Positions 1-11,039 of a stretch of DNA of 64,000 nucleotides are shown in pieces. Every line of letters starts with the position of its first letter. Positions within the stretch are counted from its first letter, which is position 1. The DNA comes from Lumbricus terrestris (lineage: Eukaryota > Annelida > Clitellata > Crassiclitellata > Lumbricidae). Both the position numbers and the translations under genes were made by a program. The notes beneath the pieces were generated by a model. That model worked only from the letters and a program-made list of their open reading frames with translations, had not been told where the DNA came from and made no database searches. The stretch is taken from contig OX457043.1 of NCBI GenBank assembly GCA_949752735.1, forward strand, positions 41,846,087-41,910,086, given 5' to 3'.

Positions 1-25
1 TTACTAAAGCATGTAATTATTGTTA

Positions 26-244
26 GTTTGCATGCGCACTTGTTGTAGCGCCCCTTCAAGCTCCCTACTGAGAGGCGCTCCCGACTACAGAGTGGACACT
101 GCATCGGAGTTTCACGCCGAAGCGCTGAGCAATTGCGAGTGAAGGACTTGCCCAAGTCCCTACGCGGCGACTTGAGGTGGATTTGAACCTGCAACCCTTC
201 GGCTACAAGGCGACCAACATATCCACTACACCACCGCGCCACAC
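26..244 (-). mobile_element. SINE family A (tRNA-derived head, LINE-derived tail), copy 1
   Basis: Read on the minus strand, the copy starts with a tRNA-like head: A-box-like GTGGTGTAGTGG and B-box GGTTCAAATCC. A shared middle contains CTTGCC CAAG and CGCTTCGGCGTGAAACTCC-type sequence. The 3' tail contains GCGCC and CTTGAAGGGGCGCTA. It lies in intron 1 of the SBSPON-like gene. Confidence 0.85.
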
Positions 245-317
245 AATTACGCTGCGAATATAATGTTGCTATACATGTATGCTGCCAGCCTCATTATTTC
301 TATAGCGCAACTCTTAC

Positions 318-567
318 GTCTGCATTGGTCCTTGTAATCCGCGCAGCAGTCTCCGATGTCGAGGCATCCGGCGTCACAGAAGCATGTTCCATTTCCAGGG
401 TCCGCTTCCGGTGCGCCGACCCTTCTGCCCTTGACGGCGCACGTCGTGTCCTTGCCCTGACAACAGAGCCTCGACTCGACGCAGTTGCACTCTGCCTCGC
501 GAACAACGACAACGACAACCGTCGACAACGCAACAACAATGGCAACGAGAACTCTCAACGCACCCAT
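318..567 (-). CDS. SBSPON-like secreted protein, first coding exon (partial gene)
   Basis: The exon encodes 83 residues plus one base. Residues 1-22 are a hydrophobic signal peptide. Residues 27-82 are a somatomedin-B domain with cysteines at 29, 35, 36, 43, 62, 64, 68, 74, 75 and 82, including TCFCDAGC and GDCCADYKDQC. The spacing resembles SBSPON (RPE-spondin), a secreted matrix protein in which this domain precedes a thrombospondin type-1 repeat; vitronectin and ENPP domains are shorter between cysteines. The start ATG at 567 has A at -3 and G at +4. The exon ends at AGAC|GTAAGAG (donor at 317, phase 1), so open reading below 318 is intron. The TSR exon should lie beyond the left edge. A SINE sits in the intron 73 bp past the donor. 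The domain call is firm; the SBSPON orthology is inference. Confidence 0.8.
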
Positions 568-597
568 TGTATTCCGCCGTACAACGAAACCGATTTG

Positions 598-630
598 AGG
601 TCACAAAGGTCGCAGAGGTCAGAAAGGTCC
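598..630. promoter_or_regulatory. Four AGGTC(A/G/C) half-sites at exact 3-bp spacing (DR3)
   Basis: Half-sites occur at 598-603 (AGGTCA), 607-612 (AGGTCG), 616-621 (AGGTCA) and 625-630 (AGGTCC), each separated by 3 bp. AGGTCA direct repeats with 3-bp spacers are the classic VDR/RXR-type nuclear receptor element. The array lies 31-63 bp upstream of the SBSPON-like ATG, so it could be in the proximal promoter or the 5' UTR. It is also simply a 9-bp tandem repeat, so chance remains possible. Confidence 0.4.
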
Positions 631-687
631 CCGCACGACGTTTATCATCTATAGATAAACAGCATTCCTCAGTTAGAACGCAACCGA

Positions 688-748
688 TTACGTCACTGGA
701 GTGGGCTGCGGAACGTGACGTAACCAGTGACGTCGACTTTCACTCCAG
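688..748. promoter_or_regulatory. CRE/ATF site cluster with nested inverted repeats
   Basis: Three CRE-like sites are seen: TTACGTCA (688-695), TGACGTAA (716-723) and TGACGTC (728-734). ACGTCACTGG (690-699) is inverted perfectly at 724-733, and CTGGAGTG (696-703) at 741-748. This lies 120-180 bp upstream of the SBSPON-like start codon and suggests a bZIP-responsive promoter. Binding is inferred, not shown. Confidence 0.45.
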
Positions 749-1054
749 AATGGCGCCGCGAGTTGCAGACGAGAGACTAAAAACACGAAAATATGTTTAA
801 ATTACAGAGCTGACAGAGGTAGGCCTATCTTATCATGAGGTAGATACAGCATCAAATAGGCAAAGTCGCATATCCATTCGTTCATTGATTTACTCCGCGA
901 GTTCTTACGAGGTGCCCTAAAAACGATAACGCTAATTTGCAATCCGTCAGCCCCTCACTCTCATCCCTCCTCACTTCCTTGACTACATCCGTCTCTCATT
1001 CAATATTATATATATATATTTTATCAATACATATGTATTAATGCGTGTTGAATA

Positions 1055-1088
1055 AAACTATGTGTGTGTATGTATGTATGTATGTATG

Positions 1089-1122
<34 letters not shown>

Positions 1123-1256
1123 TGTATGTACGTGCGTACGTACGTACGTACGTACGTACGTACGTACGTATGTATGTATGTATGTATGTATGTATGTATG
1201 TATGTATGTATGTATGTATGTATATATGTATGTACGTATATACTATGTATGTATGT
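1055..1256. repeat. (TATG)n microsatellite with a (TACG)n centre
   Basis: TATG units flank a run of self-complementary ACGT-phase TACG units at about 1130-1168. Long reading frames here are repeat translations (MYVCMYVC / HTYIHTYI). Confidence 0.95.
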
Positions 1257-1437
1257 ATAAATGCGTGCAGAATAGAGCTATAGCCGTGCAGCTGAGCTGA
1301 GCGTAAACCGACGCAACGCAGTTGATACAGAGCGAACGCCTTGCTATACGTACAACAGACTACAGCTGCAGTGGCAGCGCTCTCACTGACAGCGACTGAA
1401 AATCTGCTGCAGTATATGAAGAGCAGCAAAATGAGGC

Positions 1438-1770
1438 GTGGAAGAAGATGGAGGAGGGGAGAACGAGGAGGTGGAAGAGGTGATAGAGGAGGAGGAGGAG
1501 GAGGAGGATACGGTAAGCGAAGGAGGAAGGAGAGCATTAAGGAGAGGGTGGTGGAGGAAGCAATATGAAAAGGGAGGGGTCAGGTTGATGAGGAGGAGAA
1601 GGAGTAGGAGGAGGAGGAGGTGGAAACAGAAGGAGGATTTGAGAAGCATCTAAATTGTGGAATCTGAGGCAAGGGGAGAACGCATATTGAGTAAGACAGA
1701 TTGAGACAGAGAGACAGAGACAGAGAGACAGAGACAGACAGAGAAATGGAGGATGACGATGAGAAGAATT
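1438..1770. repeat. Purine-rich (GAGGA)-type low-complexity tract
   Basis: A GGA/GAG-rich strand from 1438 to about 1640, then GAGACAGA repeats to about 1745. No credible protein. Purine-rich sequence continues more weakly to about 2060. Confidence 0.85.
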
Positions 1771-2061
1771 AGTGGCAGCGGAAGAAGAGGAATTGGAAGA
1801 GGTCAAGTTGCAGGAGGATAAGGTGAAACCGTAAAGGAACGATGGAATTGGAACTGGAAAAAAGATGGTTTTAATGGGGATGCAATACGGGGGTGGGGTG
1901 GGGAAGGACGATTGATGGTGAAGAGGAAAAAAGATGAGGGTGTGGGAAAAGTATGGACGGCAGTCGAGATAAAGAAAAACTGATAAAGAGGAGCGATGAC
2001 GTGTAAGTAAGAAACAACTTGAACAAGGTAAAATGAGGAAGCGAAGAAGACGAAGACCAAT

Positions 2062-2450
2062 TGAGACTTTGATCCCAGCTTGCTTTTTATCTGTACGATG
2101 GTCCAGGATATGTATACGAACCTTTACCCAGGCCATGTATATAAGCCGCCCAAACCGAGGAGCCACATTCGACTCTGCAGCCACCTATAGTCACTTTAGC
2201 CCATAAAACATGCAATTCATGTTGCACAATCATAAATTAGATCACATGCATGTAATGTACCTCAGTGAGATCCAAACACCCAGAGATGGGAAGACAGAAG
2301 ACAGTTTGGGATAGAATGAGGCGAACAGAGAAACGGAGAAACAAACAGAAAGACAAAAGGGGCAGAGAGACGGACATACAGACGGACAGGGCGTCCTAAT
2401 AGTTTCTCCAGGTTGAGAGGAGAGTGAGATTGGACTCCAGGTGTTTCTGA
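2062..2450. other. No gene seen
   Basis: Ordinary sequence with a short CAGA/GACA-rich stretch near 2330-2390. I see no supported gene or element. Confidence 0.5.
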
Positions 2451-2519
2451 TCAGTCGAATCCTTCCTTTCGCTTGCTCTGTTTACCACTCTCTGACTTGA
2501 CTGTATCATAGGCTAATGA

Positions 2520-2605
2520 TTCGTGTCTGTTTGTGTGCGTGTGTGCGTGTTTGTTTGTGTGTGTGAGTGTGAGAGAGTCTGTATGGGTGTGCGTGTGGGT
2601 GTGCA
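2520..2605. repeat. (TG)n-rich microsatellite
   Basis: GTGT/GTTTGTGTG repeats with interruptions. Confidence 0.85.
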
Positions 2606-2829
2606 TATGTGGTTGTTGTGGTGGTGCGAGGGTATGGATGGCATGCATCACTGCTCTCTGATTATCTTAACGAACTCCAATCGTCTCAGATTCCCAATGG
2701 TTGGTTGTCCAGCTACATACATAATTATATACATTATATAATATATATACACCCATATAGCACTCTCACACACACATATGTAATTATGTATGTATATATG
2801 CCGCCATATCAGTTGTATAAACAGACGCT

Positions 2830-3330
2830 TCAGGAGGTCATAGGCATACAAACAGACAAGCAGGCAGGCAAGGCGACAGATGAAGAAAACGGAGGAGCAG
2901 GTATATAGACAGTCAAGGAAGAAGACAATCAGCCATACAAGCAAGCAGGCTGGCAAGCAGTCACTGAGGCATACATAACCATGAATTGACACTAAGTCTT
3001 GCAGGTCATTGTTTTGAGATAATGACATACTGGTTGACAGGTTAGCCTCTCAGATGTAACATCGCAGGCCAGTAGAACGGCATAAATAGAAAAATAGAAT
3101 ATGATTAACCCAGAGGAGACAGGCTACCCATAGCAAGCAACAGGCAGACAAACCGAAAAGCAGGCAGGCAGGCAGATGAACGTATACAACAAGTGTATGA
3201 ACATACAACATCTGAATGAACAGGTACAGATAGAAAGACGTTGAGGCAAACATGCAGAAAGACAGGTTGTGTAAGGCAAACACAGTGATTGATTGAATGC
3301 CAGCGAGACACAATATGAAACAGGTGTTTG
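2830..3330. repeat. CAGG-CAAGCAGGCAGG-type low-complexity stretch
   Basis: Scattered CAGG/CAGA units with no open conserved protein. The stretch 2605-2830 and 3330-3505 shows no feature. Confidence 0.5.
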
Positions 3331-3505
3331 CGCGTTGAAAGGTTAGCACTATAATTATAATACAACGGACGTTCGATAAAGCACGGCGTCGATATGACAC
3401 GAATTCAGATAAAATATTAAAATTATATTATTATTGTCACGGTTGCAGTTTTTGATCACCGAGTCTCATTATGCACCATACGTGTGAATCTGTGTGGAAC
3501 AAAAC

Positions 3506-3630
3506 CAGGGCTTAAAGTGTAACAGGACGGCCATGGACGGCGTCCATGCCGTCCTGCCACTTATTTGGCCAGCACACACTGAAAAGGTGAGGGGCGTCCA
3601 GGCAATTCTTTGTTTACACTTTAAGCACTG
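3506..3630. mobile_element. 125-bp hAT-like MITE with central palindrome
   Basis: Termini CAGGGCTTAAAGTGTAA (3506) and its near-complement ending CTTTAAGCACTG (3630) differ at one position. A 14-bp stem (CGTCCATGCCGTCC and its complement, one bulged base) lies at about 3526-3555. No clear 8-bp TSD is visible. Confidence 0.6.
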
Positions 3631-3903
3631 ATGTTACTAAACATATTCTGCATAATATTATCTCCTCATTTGGGGGTAGGCCTAATTGTATGCATCTTTT
3701 TGGCCATCTTTTCACAGTATGGGAATTGCAGAATATAATAATTATAGCTGGGGTCAGACGATGATTTATGTGGAGTTCGTGGACACCATGAAGTCTTTAT
3801 AACTTTCCAAACCCACGGCAATTCCTACACCGCCTTTTACAAGTACAATTACGTCGGAGTGAGATGTTATGGGTTCGTTTTTCTATTGTACTGAGGCCAT
3901 ACT

Positions 3904-4128
3904 GTTTGTTTGTATGTGCACTTGTTATAGCGCCCCTTCAAGCACGCTAGTCAGAGGCGCTCCCGACTGCAGAGCGGACACAGCATCGGAATTTCACGCC
4001 GAAGCGGTGAGCAATTGCGAGTGAATGTATTGCCCAAGGTCCATACGCAGCGACTTGAGGTGAATTCGAACCTCGAACCCTCCGGCTTCAAGGCAACGAC
4101 GCCACCACTACACCACTGCGCCCCACAC
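3904..4128 (-). mobile_element. SINE family A, copy 2
   Basis: Full-length copy with B-box GGTTCGAATTC, the shared core and the GGCGCT tail. The low-coordinate end carries GTTTGTTTGTATGTGCAC, the complement of the ACATACAAACAAA-type 3' tail. Confidence 0.85.
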
Positions 4129-4606
4129 TGTAAACGCACGACAACGCAAATAGGTGTATCGCCGCAAGATTATGATTTCAGTGTATAACGCGGTCCTCGC
4201 TATAGCACGATTGCTGCGGATTGGAATCCGAATCCCACATCAGAACGAGGGTGCGGTGTAGTTAAGTAGACTGGTGGCCGTTAGCTCAGCAGATATCTAT
4301 AGATGATATAAGCAGGTGTGTAGCTGACAGGTTGCTAATCTGGCAGACCTAATTGAAAACGGGATGGCTGTAAAGTCTGTAATACTGCGAGAAAAGAATC
4401 TACGGAATGCAAACACTAATTTATCACTCTTCCAGGTTGGTCAGTTGACATGGTACGGCCTAATTTTTACTCTTGACATGCCTTATGACCTGCCAAAAAT
4501 TCTGTGGAATTTTTAATATCTCATTAAATTTCTTCGACCTGTTGAATGACTAGCCTGACCCTGGCGTGACCTCCTGTTGAAATTGTATTGCTAGTGCCGA
4601 CGCTGC
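4129..4606. other. No gene seen
   Basis: Unique-looking sequence between a SINE and a pyrimidine tract; no supported feature. Confidence 0.5.
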
Positions 4607-5195
4607 ATGCTCGCTCTCTCGCTCTGTCTGTCTATCTCTCACTCTCTGTCTAGGTCTGTCTGTCTGTCTGTCTCTGTCTGTCTGTCTGTCTCCTTCTCTA
4701 TATATCTCTCTCTCTTCTTCTTCTTCTTCTTCTTCTTCTTCTTCTTCTTCTTCTCTCTTCTTCTCTGTCTTCTCTCTCTCGCTTTCTCGCTCTCTCGCTC
4801 TGTCTGTATATCACTCTCTGTCTCTGTCTGTCTGTCTGTCTCCTTCTCTCTCTCTTCTCTCTCTCTCTCTCTCTCGCTCTGTCTGTCTCTCTCGCTCTGT
4901 CTGTCTCTCACTCTCTGTCTCTGTCTGTCTGTCTGTCTGTCTCTGTCTGTCTGTCTCCTTCTCTCTCTCTTCTTCTTCTTCTTCTTCTTCTCTCTTCTTC
5001 TCTCTCTTCTCTCTCTCGCTTTCTCGCTCTCTCGCTCTGTCCGTATATCACTCTCTGTCTCTGTCTGTCTGTCTGTCTCCTTCTCTCTCTCTTCTCTCTC
5101 TCGCTCTGTCTGTCTCTCACTCTCTGTCTCTGTCTGTCTCTCTCTTTCTCTCTCTCTTTGTCTCTATCTGTCTCTCTCTGTCTGTCTCCCCTGTC
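4607..5195. repeat. Pyrimidine tract: CTGT, CTCT and CTT repeats
   Basis: Two similar halves, each TCTGTCTG... then a TTC run (4707-4753; 4970-4990) then CTCTCGCT..., suggest an internal duplication of about 250 bp. The 208-aa frame across it is repeat-derived. Confidence 0.9.
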
Positions 5196-5311
5196 TCTCA
5201 TCAATCAATCAAGCAATCAATCGGTTATCTTAAGGTCAATCAATCAAAGTTGATTGGCTCTGCTCGATTGCCATCAGAAAGAATGAGAGCCAAGACCTAC
5301 ACTAGTGGCAA

Positions 5312-5540
5312 AGGTGCGTGGTAGTGTAGGGGCACACTCGGTGCCGTGGAGCCGGAAGATGGCGGGTTTGAATCCACCTTAAACCGCCGCGTAGGGATCC
5401 TGAGCACAGTGAGCAAGTCCTTCACTCGCAATTTCTCATGCGCCTCGGCGTGAAACTCCGATGCAGTGTCCGCGCAGTAGTAGGGAGCGCCTCTGAGCAG
5501 TAATCTTGAAGGGAAGCTAGAACAAGTGCTTGTACTTACA
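5312..5540 (+). mobile_element. SINE family A, copy 3 (diverged)
   Basis: Head GGTGCGTGGTAGTGTAGG and B-box GGTTTGAATCC, then the AAGTCCTTCACTCGCAATT core and a tail with GAGCGCCTCTGAG. More diverged than copies 2 and 7. Confidence 0.8.
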
Positions 5541-6260
5541 TTGAGCATCACTGGTGTCTGATTCAATAAGGGAATGGTCAATTGGTCGTCCTATTTTTCT
5601 GATCCAACTCCACAGCTAACACTTCTTTCCATCGTCTTCTTCCCATTTACTCCTATCTTCGCTAGGAGTCGCTTCTACCAGATTGGCGATTTTCCATTCG
5701 CTTGGTGACGCCAGTTCCGTTAAGCTTGTTTTTCCCTTCCCGTGAAACTAATGGATGGTCATCAATAAAAAACCACCAACTTGAATATTTTTTTATAATC
5801 CCACGAAGTAGACTCGGTTTAAGATCAGTCAACAGCATTGTGTTGTGTTGTGTCGCGTTGCGTTGTAGGTAATTTCATATCACTTCAAGAAATTTTTCTT
5901 CTTGATAATTCTTGAACTCTATTCTTCGCCTGAACAACGTTAACAGAGTAAGGCAAGCTGGGGTACACCGTACCCGGCGTTGCCCGGGAAATTCAGGATT
6001 CGACCCGCTACTGGCCACCTCACCACACCCCATCCCACTCCACAACACCCTACCACACTCCAACCTCCACCGGTACGCCACCCGTGAAATTTGAGTTTTC
6101 GGAAAAATTCACCCCCACCACTGTCTGGCGTCTATACCTTTGCAGACCTGGAAAAGAGTCTTAGATTTGAATTAATGCACTGGATCTTGATCTCTGAACG
6201 CAGACCTGGAAAAGAGAGTCTTAGAACCCCCCACCGAATCGAAGAGATGAGGTGAAGAAG
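5541..6260. other. Non-coding; short repeated segment
   Basis: A repeated block GCAGACCTGGAAAAGAG occurs at about 6143 and 6201. CGTTGCCCGGGAAATTCAGG near 5980 has a transposon-like look. No supported gene. Confidence 0.4.
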
Positions 6261-7085
6261 CAGACGCACAGACAGATGCACACACAGGCACACAGACAGA
6301 CACACAGACAGTTACACAGACAGTTACACAGACAGACACACAGACAAAAACAGAACAGTTAGATGCACAGACAAGCAGGAATTATGCTCAAACGTACAAA
6401 CAGACAAGTCAGACAGTCGGACACTATGAAGGACTTAGTCAATTGGAGTCGTCATTTTCTAAGGAAATCACGCCATGTAAAAAATCTGAAGTTATGGCAG
6501 CAGGTTCTAGATAAAATTTGTCAGCATGAACTCAATGCTATGATTCTTGGGAGTGAACATGAAGAATTCATCGATCTATTTCTGATAGCGCATCAATGAA
6601 GAATTGCAAGTCGAGTCTTTTGTCGATTCTTTAGTGCCAGTATGCAGCTAAATCAGATGGTTGTCTTCAGAATTCTGCTCAAGGAGAAAAAACTTGCGGA
6701 ACCCACAGAGAGAGACAGACAGCGACAGAGAAGAGACAATGAAAAGAGAAAAGAGAGACGGAGAAGAGAGAAAGATAAGAGACAGGCAGACAGACAGACA
6801 GACAGGCAGACATACAGCGACAGAGAAGAGATAGAGACAGAGAAGAGAGCGAGGGAAGAGAGGAGAGAAAGAGAGACATACATACAGACAGGCATAAACA
6901 GAGAGTGAAGCAGGCAGAGGCAGGCAGACAGACAGACAGACAGACAGAGAAAGCGAAAGGGAGCGACAGATAGAGACAGAAACAAAGAGAGTCAGAGACA
7001 GAGATAGAGACATACACGGGGACAGACAGTCAGAGATAGAGAGAGACAGACAGAGAGACGGACAGAGAGAGACGGACAGAAGAGT
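6260..7085. repeat. CAGA/GACAGA/GAGA purine-rich microsatellites with a unique centre
   Basis: CACAGACAGA units at 6260-6420, a unique AT-balanced stretch at 6420-6690, then GAGACAGACAG units at 6700-7085. Confidence 0.85.
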
Positions 7086-8270
7086 GGAATGATGTAAGGG
7101 ACCGTCATTCTCAGCAGCTCAGCAGTCGTGTGATAGCGCTAAATAATTCAGAAGCGATTCTTGCGAACTATAGATTCCATCAGATGGATTATCGATTCGA
7201 TGCTTGGACCTCTTGGTCATCTCTGATCCGTGGCACGGACCCCGCGACCACCTCCTGGGACAAACTTAGGTGAACAAAATCAGATGAAATAGGGTTCGGT
7301 GAATACACCATGACAGTCTTTACTAATGAGGCGCATCAACCGCTTTTGGCTTTAATTCAACGCAAGACTGGATGAGAGTGCAGTGGAGATTTATTCATGA
7401 AATGACGACATCCAAATACTTGTTTACGAATACTATCGCATATCAGCATACTAGTATACGTTTAAGCCAGTAAATACTATTATCTGGGCTAGAGATTCCT
7501 CTAACGGGTGGTGCGAGCAACACAGCAGAAGGATATCTGGAGAAAGATTGTCCATGATCCCCGCCAATGTTCGGAGTGACGAACAGGGCACCGATGACGA
7601 TGACAGATTTCAAAGATTAATTTATCCATTAATTGAATCAATTAATTTTCAACTTGTTCGATTGAAGTTCCGATTGATTATATTGTATTTATTTCTTGAT
7701 ATCAAACGGTTATTTCTAGCCAGCAACACAATGAGCAATGATGATGTGAAGCTTTTCAGTAGGCTTATTGAATATGGCAATTATTTTGATTTTGAGGTAA
7801 ATGCTGCATGATAGAAAAATGCAAGATGGCGACAAAAGTAATCGTTTTAATCGCATTAAACAATTCGACTGATGTTTTTGTATACAAAGACAGTACAAAT
7901 AACTATAATTCAATGACCACAATTTTCACGCAGACCAAATTATCGAAAGTAATCGACTAATAATTATTGCTGTTAAATCTATAGTAGGCCCTAGTCATTA
8001 ATCAATGATAATATTAAGCTGATTTTGTCAGTAGCAGCCTCTATTCCTTGTAAACCTGTAACGACAATTAAGCGTGTAGGCTACTAAAATGTATGGGGAA
8101 CAAAAGCCGCTCAACGTCAGAGTGGAACTTTCTATTTTCACCATTATTAGACAAACAAGTCAGGATTAAAACGGAGTTTGAATTTTAAAAATCGATGATT
8201 ATTTGCTATTTATTTTCATATTTACGAAATGATTTCCGCTTCCTTCTGACACAGTGTATACGACTCCTAC
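7086..8270. other. No gene seen
   Basis: AT-rich intergenic DNA. An 87-codon frame at 7548-7811 has no recognisable domain and is probably chance. A TG-rich stretch follows at 8275-8375. Confidence 0.45.
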
Positions 8271-8760
8271 ATGTACGTGCGCGCAGGCGCGTGTTGGTGC
8301 GTGTGCGCCCGTGTGTGTCTATGTGTGACTCTGTGTGTGCGTTTGTGCGTGTGTTTGTGTGTGTCTGTGTGCTCGTATAAGTACATCGCAGATGCGTGAT
8401 CTCGTCGATGCGACTGAAAAGGGCAAGAGCAGCAATGCAACAGCTGTACGAGATTTCCTTCGGGGTTGCATAGTTGACAACGCATTGTCAATTTAACATG
8501 ACGTATCTGGATTGGAGAGGGGGAATGGCGAGCGCACATTAGGAGTCTGTCACCGTCCAGACCGGGTAACTACGGTCGAGTGGTCTGCCAGTCTCCTGTC
8601 AGTCATCATGATATTCCCTCGGTCTTCTCTTTTCAAATAACCGTATGGTGAGCAAGTACACGCGTATAATGCGCATTATATTCATGCATTCGTGCACTTA
8701 TGTAATGCAATATGCATGGATGTATAATTGTGCATGTATTTATGTAGGCATATAAGTCAA

Positions 8761-9125
8761 TCAATCACACATAAATTTATATAGCGCCCCTTCAAGATCT
8801 CTACTCAAAGGCGCTCCAACCCAGGCCTGGTCAAAGAGAAAGGTCTTGAGAAGACGATAGAAAGAACCAGCAGAGTCAAGGGGAAGCGAACGGAGAGCCG
8901 CAGGGAGGCCATTCCTGATAGCTGGACCAACCACTGAGAATGCTCTTCGCTGCATGGTATAGTGGTACGAGAAAAATGGACAAGATAGTCACCACAGGCA
9001 GATGAGCGCAGCAAACGACGGTCCAGAGCAACGGGGACTGCATGGAGTAAAAAAAACTCACATAGGTAGGATGGAGCTTAAGCCAGGACGCAGCGCCAAG
9101 CAATAGACAAGACTCTATAAGCAAT
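8761..9125 (-). pseudogene. LINE ORF2 C-terminus and 3' end (SINE-A partner family)
   Basis: The minus strand encodes RAFSVVGPAIRNGLPAALR, then FYRLLKTFLFDQAWVGAPLS and RDLEGALYKF before a stop. This is the characteristic C-terminal block of non-LTR retrotransposon ORF2 (AFSVAGPxxWNxLP...LKTxLF). The final codons are carried by the same bases that form the tail of SINE family A. The 3' side ends in a TGATTGATTGA tail. It is 5' truncated and out of frame upstream of about 8960. Confidence 0.75.
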
Positions 9126-9129
9126 GCGT

Positions 9130-9560
9130 TGCTGAAGTGGGAGTATGTAATTATTACTGTATGTACAGTACAGCCTGCGTTAGGGTATGATTTGTAGCTT
9201 CAGTGAATCGAGCTTCGCTGCAGCTGGAAGATTATACGGGCTATAGCGTAGACTCCATGGAGAGCAGTTGACTCTCTTTTGAGCTGCATTGGAGCTATTA
9301 GGCTATAATAGCAGAGCTAGATTCTTGCTTGCTTAATCGGATTTGCTAATGAGATGGATGGAGCCAACCCTAGAAATGGGACGAGTCGCTATGGATTTAA
9401 GTTTACCGTACCATTCAACAGTTGAAGTTCTCCCATTAAGTCGCGCTGTGCAGATAATCCACCATCGGCTTGCAAGGTATACACCTGCTATACATGTATA
9501 ATGTACAAAATTGTACATGACATCGTACACGTGTATGCATGCATGCATATGTTGATGCAT
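9130..9560. other. No gene seen
   Basis: Intergenic sequence without supported features. Confidence 0.45.
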
Positions 9561-9569
9561 ACATGTCTA

Positions 9570-9660
9570 TGTTTGTATGTATGTATGTAGGTAGTTAGGT
9601 ACGTAGGTGGGTAGGTGGGTAGGTGCATGTAAGTAGGTAGGTAGTTACATGTAGGAAGGT
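9570..9660. repeat. (TATG)/(TAGG)n microsatellite
   Basis: GTATGTATGTAGGTAGT then GTAGGTGGGTAGGTGGGTAGG units. Confidence 0.85.
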
Positions 9661-9989
9661 TGGCAGGTTCACAGGTAGGCCTATGTATAGCAATATGAGC
9701 GCATGCTCTAAGATGGAGTGAAATAAAGGAATAACAATTCAAGACTGGGCTAGGGGTGGAGCTATAGGTTTATGGAAGGACGTACAAGAGTTTATTACTC
9801 TGTTTGTAAAAATACTAGAGTCACTTTTCTTCTTGATGTGCACAAAGTTGTCAAAAACATGATATGCCAAAGGCATGCATTAACGAAATGAATTTTGTCA
9901 AACTAACGATGCTGCGTCTGTCACAATGTCATGTTATAATTCAATTATAAACAGTATCGATGCATTTTACAAAATGGGTATATCTTCTT

Positions 9990-10235
9990 CCCGGACACAA
10001 TATATAGGCTATAATTATATATATAGTATATATAATATATATGATATATAATATATAATTATATATAGACATATATAGAAGTTTGAGAAATGGATTGTAA
10101 GAATGGCAACAAAAGAAGTCGAAGACAGAAAATTGTATTCTAAACTGACATTAATAAACGTCACTTTATGAAAATAGAAATTATAAGAAATATTTTCGAT
10201 GGCGTTATATATATATATATATATATATATATAGG
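9990..10235. repeat. (TA)n-rich tracts
   Basis: TATATA/ATATAATATA-type sequence at 10005-10078 and a pure (TA)n run at about 10206-10232. Confidence 0.9.
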
Positions 10236-11035
10236 CTACGGACCTGAACGACTGAAATCAATGTCGAATTATTAGATGGACTTCAGACTGAGACCAAATT
10301 TTATTGAATAGACTTTATAGTATTATTAGATATCCGAAGTTTTCATTCAATACTCGGAAGATTGAATGCCAATTATGCGTCCGACTTTCAACTGGGGCGT
10401 ATAGATCTACTGTAATTATTATGTGTATGATGATATAGAATAACCGCCAGAGGCTCAATTGACTTTGATGATAATCTACATGTATATGTTTGCATGCGCG
10501 TGTGTGTACTGTATATATAATTATATATAGATCTATGCATATAATTTTTATATATGTGTGTGTCTCCTGAATTAATTGCTTTGTCTGATCAACGGATATC
10601 TTTAGCCATCAGGAAAATTGCATCAGTAATTGGATCGCATTTTCATCTGCGCAGTAATATTCGCTGATGTATAGGATTACCAGATCAACCAATTATAGAA
10701 ATTTCTGCCATCTCTGCTTTATTGATTTACTCACCAAACAACAGAGGCGCAGCACGATCAGAAACTACTACCCGGACCACCACGGACTACTCTCACGGAC
10801 AACCTTCCTAACTCAACGCAGCGCTCGTGAATAAGCCGGTGCTCCGCGCTTGGCTTTCCAGTGGCGCTTTAGAAAATAGGAGATTACGATTACGATTACG
10901 ATTACGAAACTCGTCTATATAGCAGCATCTAAGTAATTTGATTGATATAATGACACCACTGCGTAACATATCATATCATAACATAACATTGTTCAATTGT
11001 CTCACTGTCTAGGGATTTATCACCAGAATGTTATA
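10236..11035. other. No gene; (GATTAC)4 hexamer run
   Basis: AT-rich intergenic DNA. GATTACGATTACGATTACGA occurs at about 10884-10906. No open gene is supported. Confidence 0.5.
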
Positions 11036-11039
11036 ATTA

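Noticed and set aside
318..567. Vitronectin or ENPP identity for the somatomedin-B exon
   Set aside because: The gap between the CC pair and TCFCD is longer and the order of cysteines fits SBSPON-type domains better.
4607..5233. 208-codon hydrophobic 'SLSLSVCLSV' protein
   Set aside because: Pyrimidine microsatellite translation.
10884..10906. Telomere-like (GATTAC)n repeat
   Set aside because: Only about four units and not the TTAGGG type; an ordinary short microsatellite.
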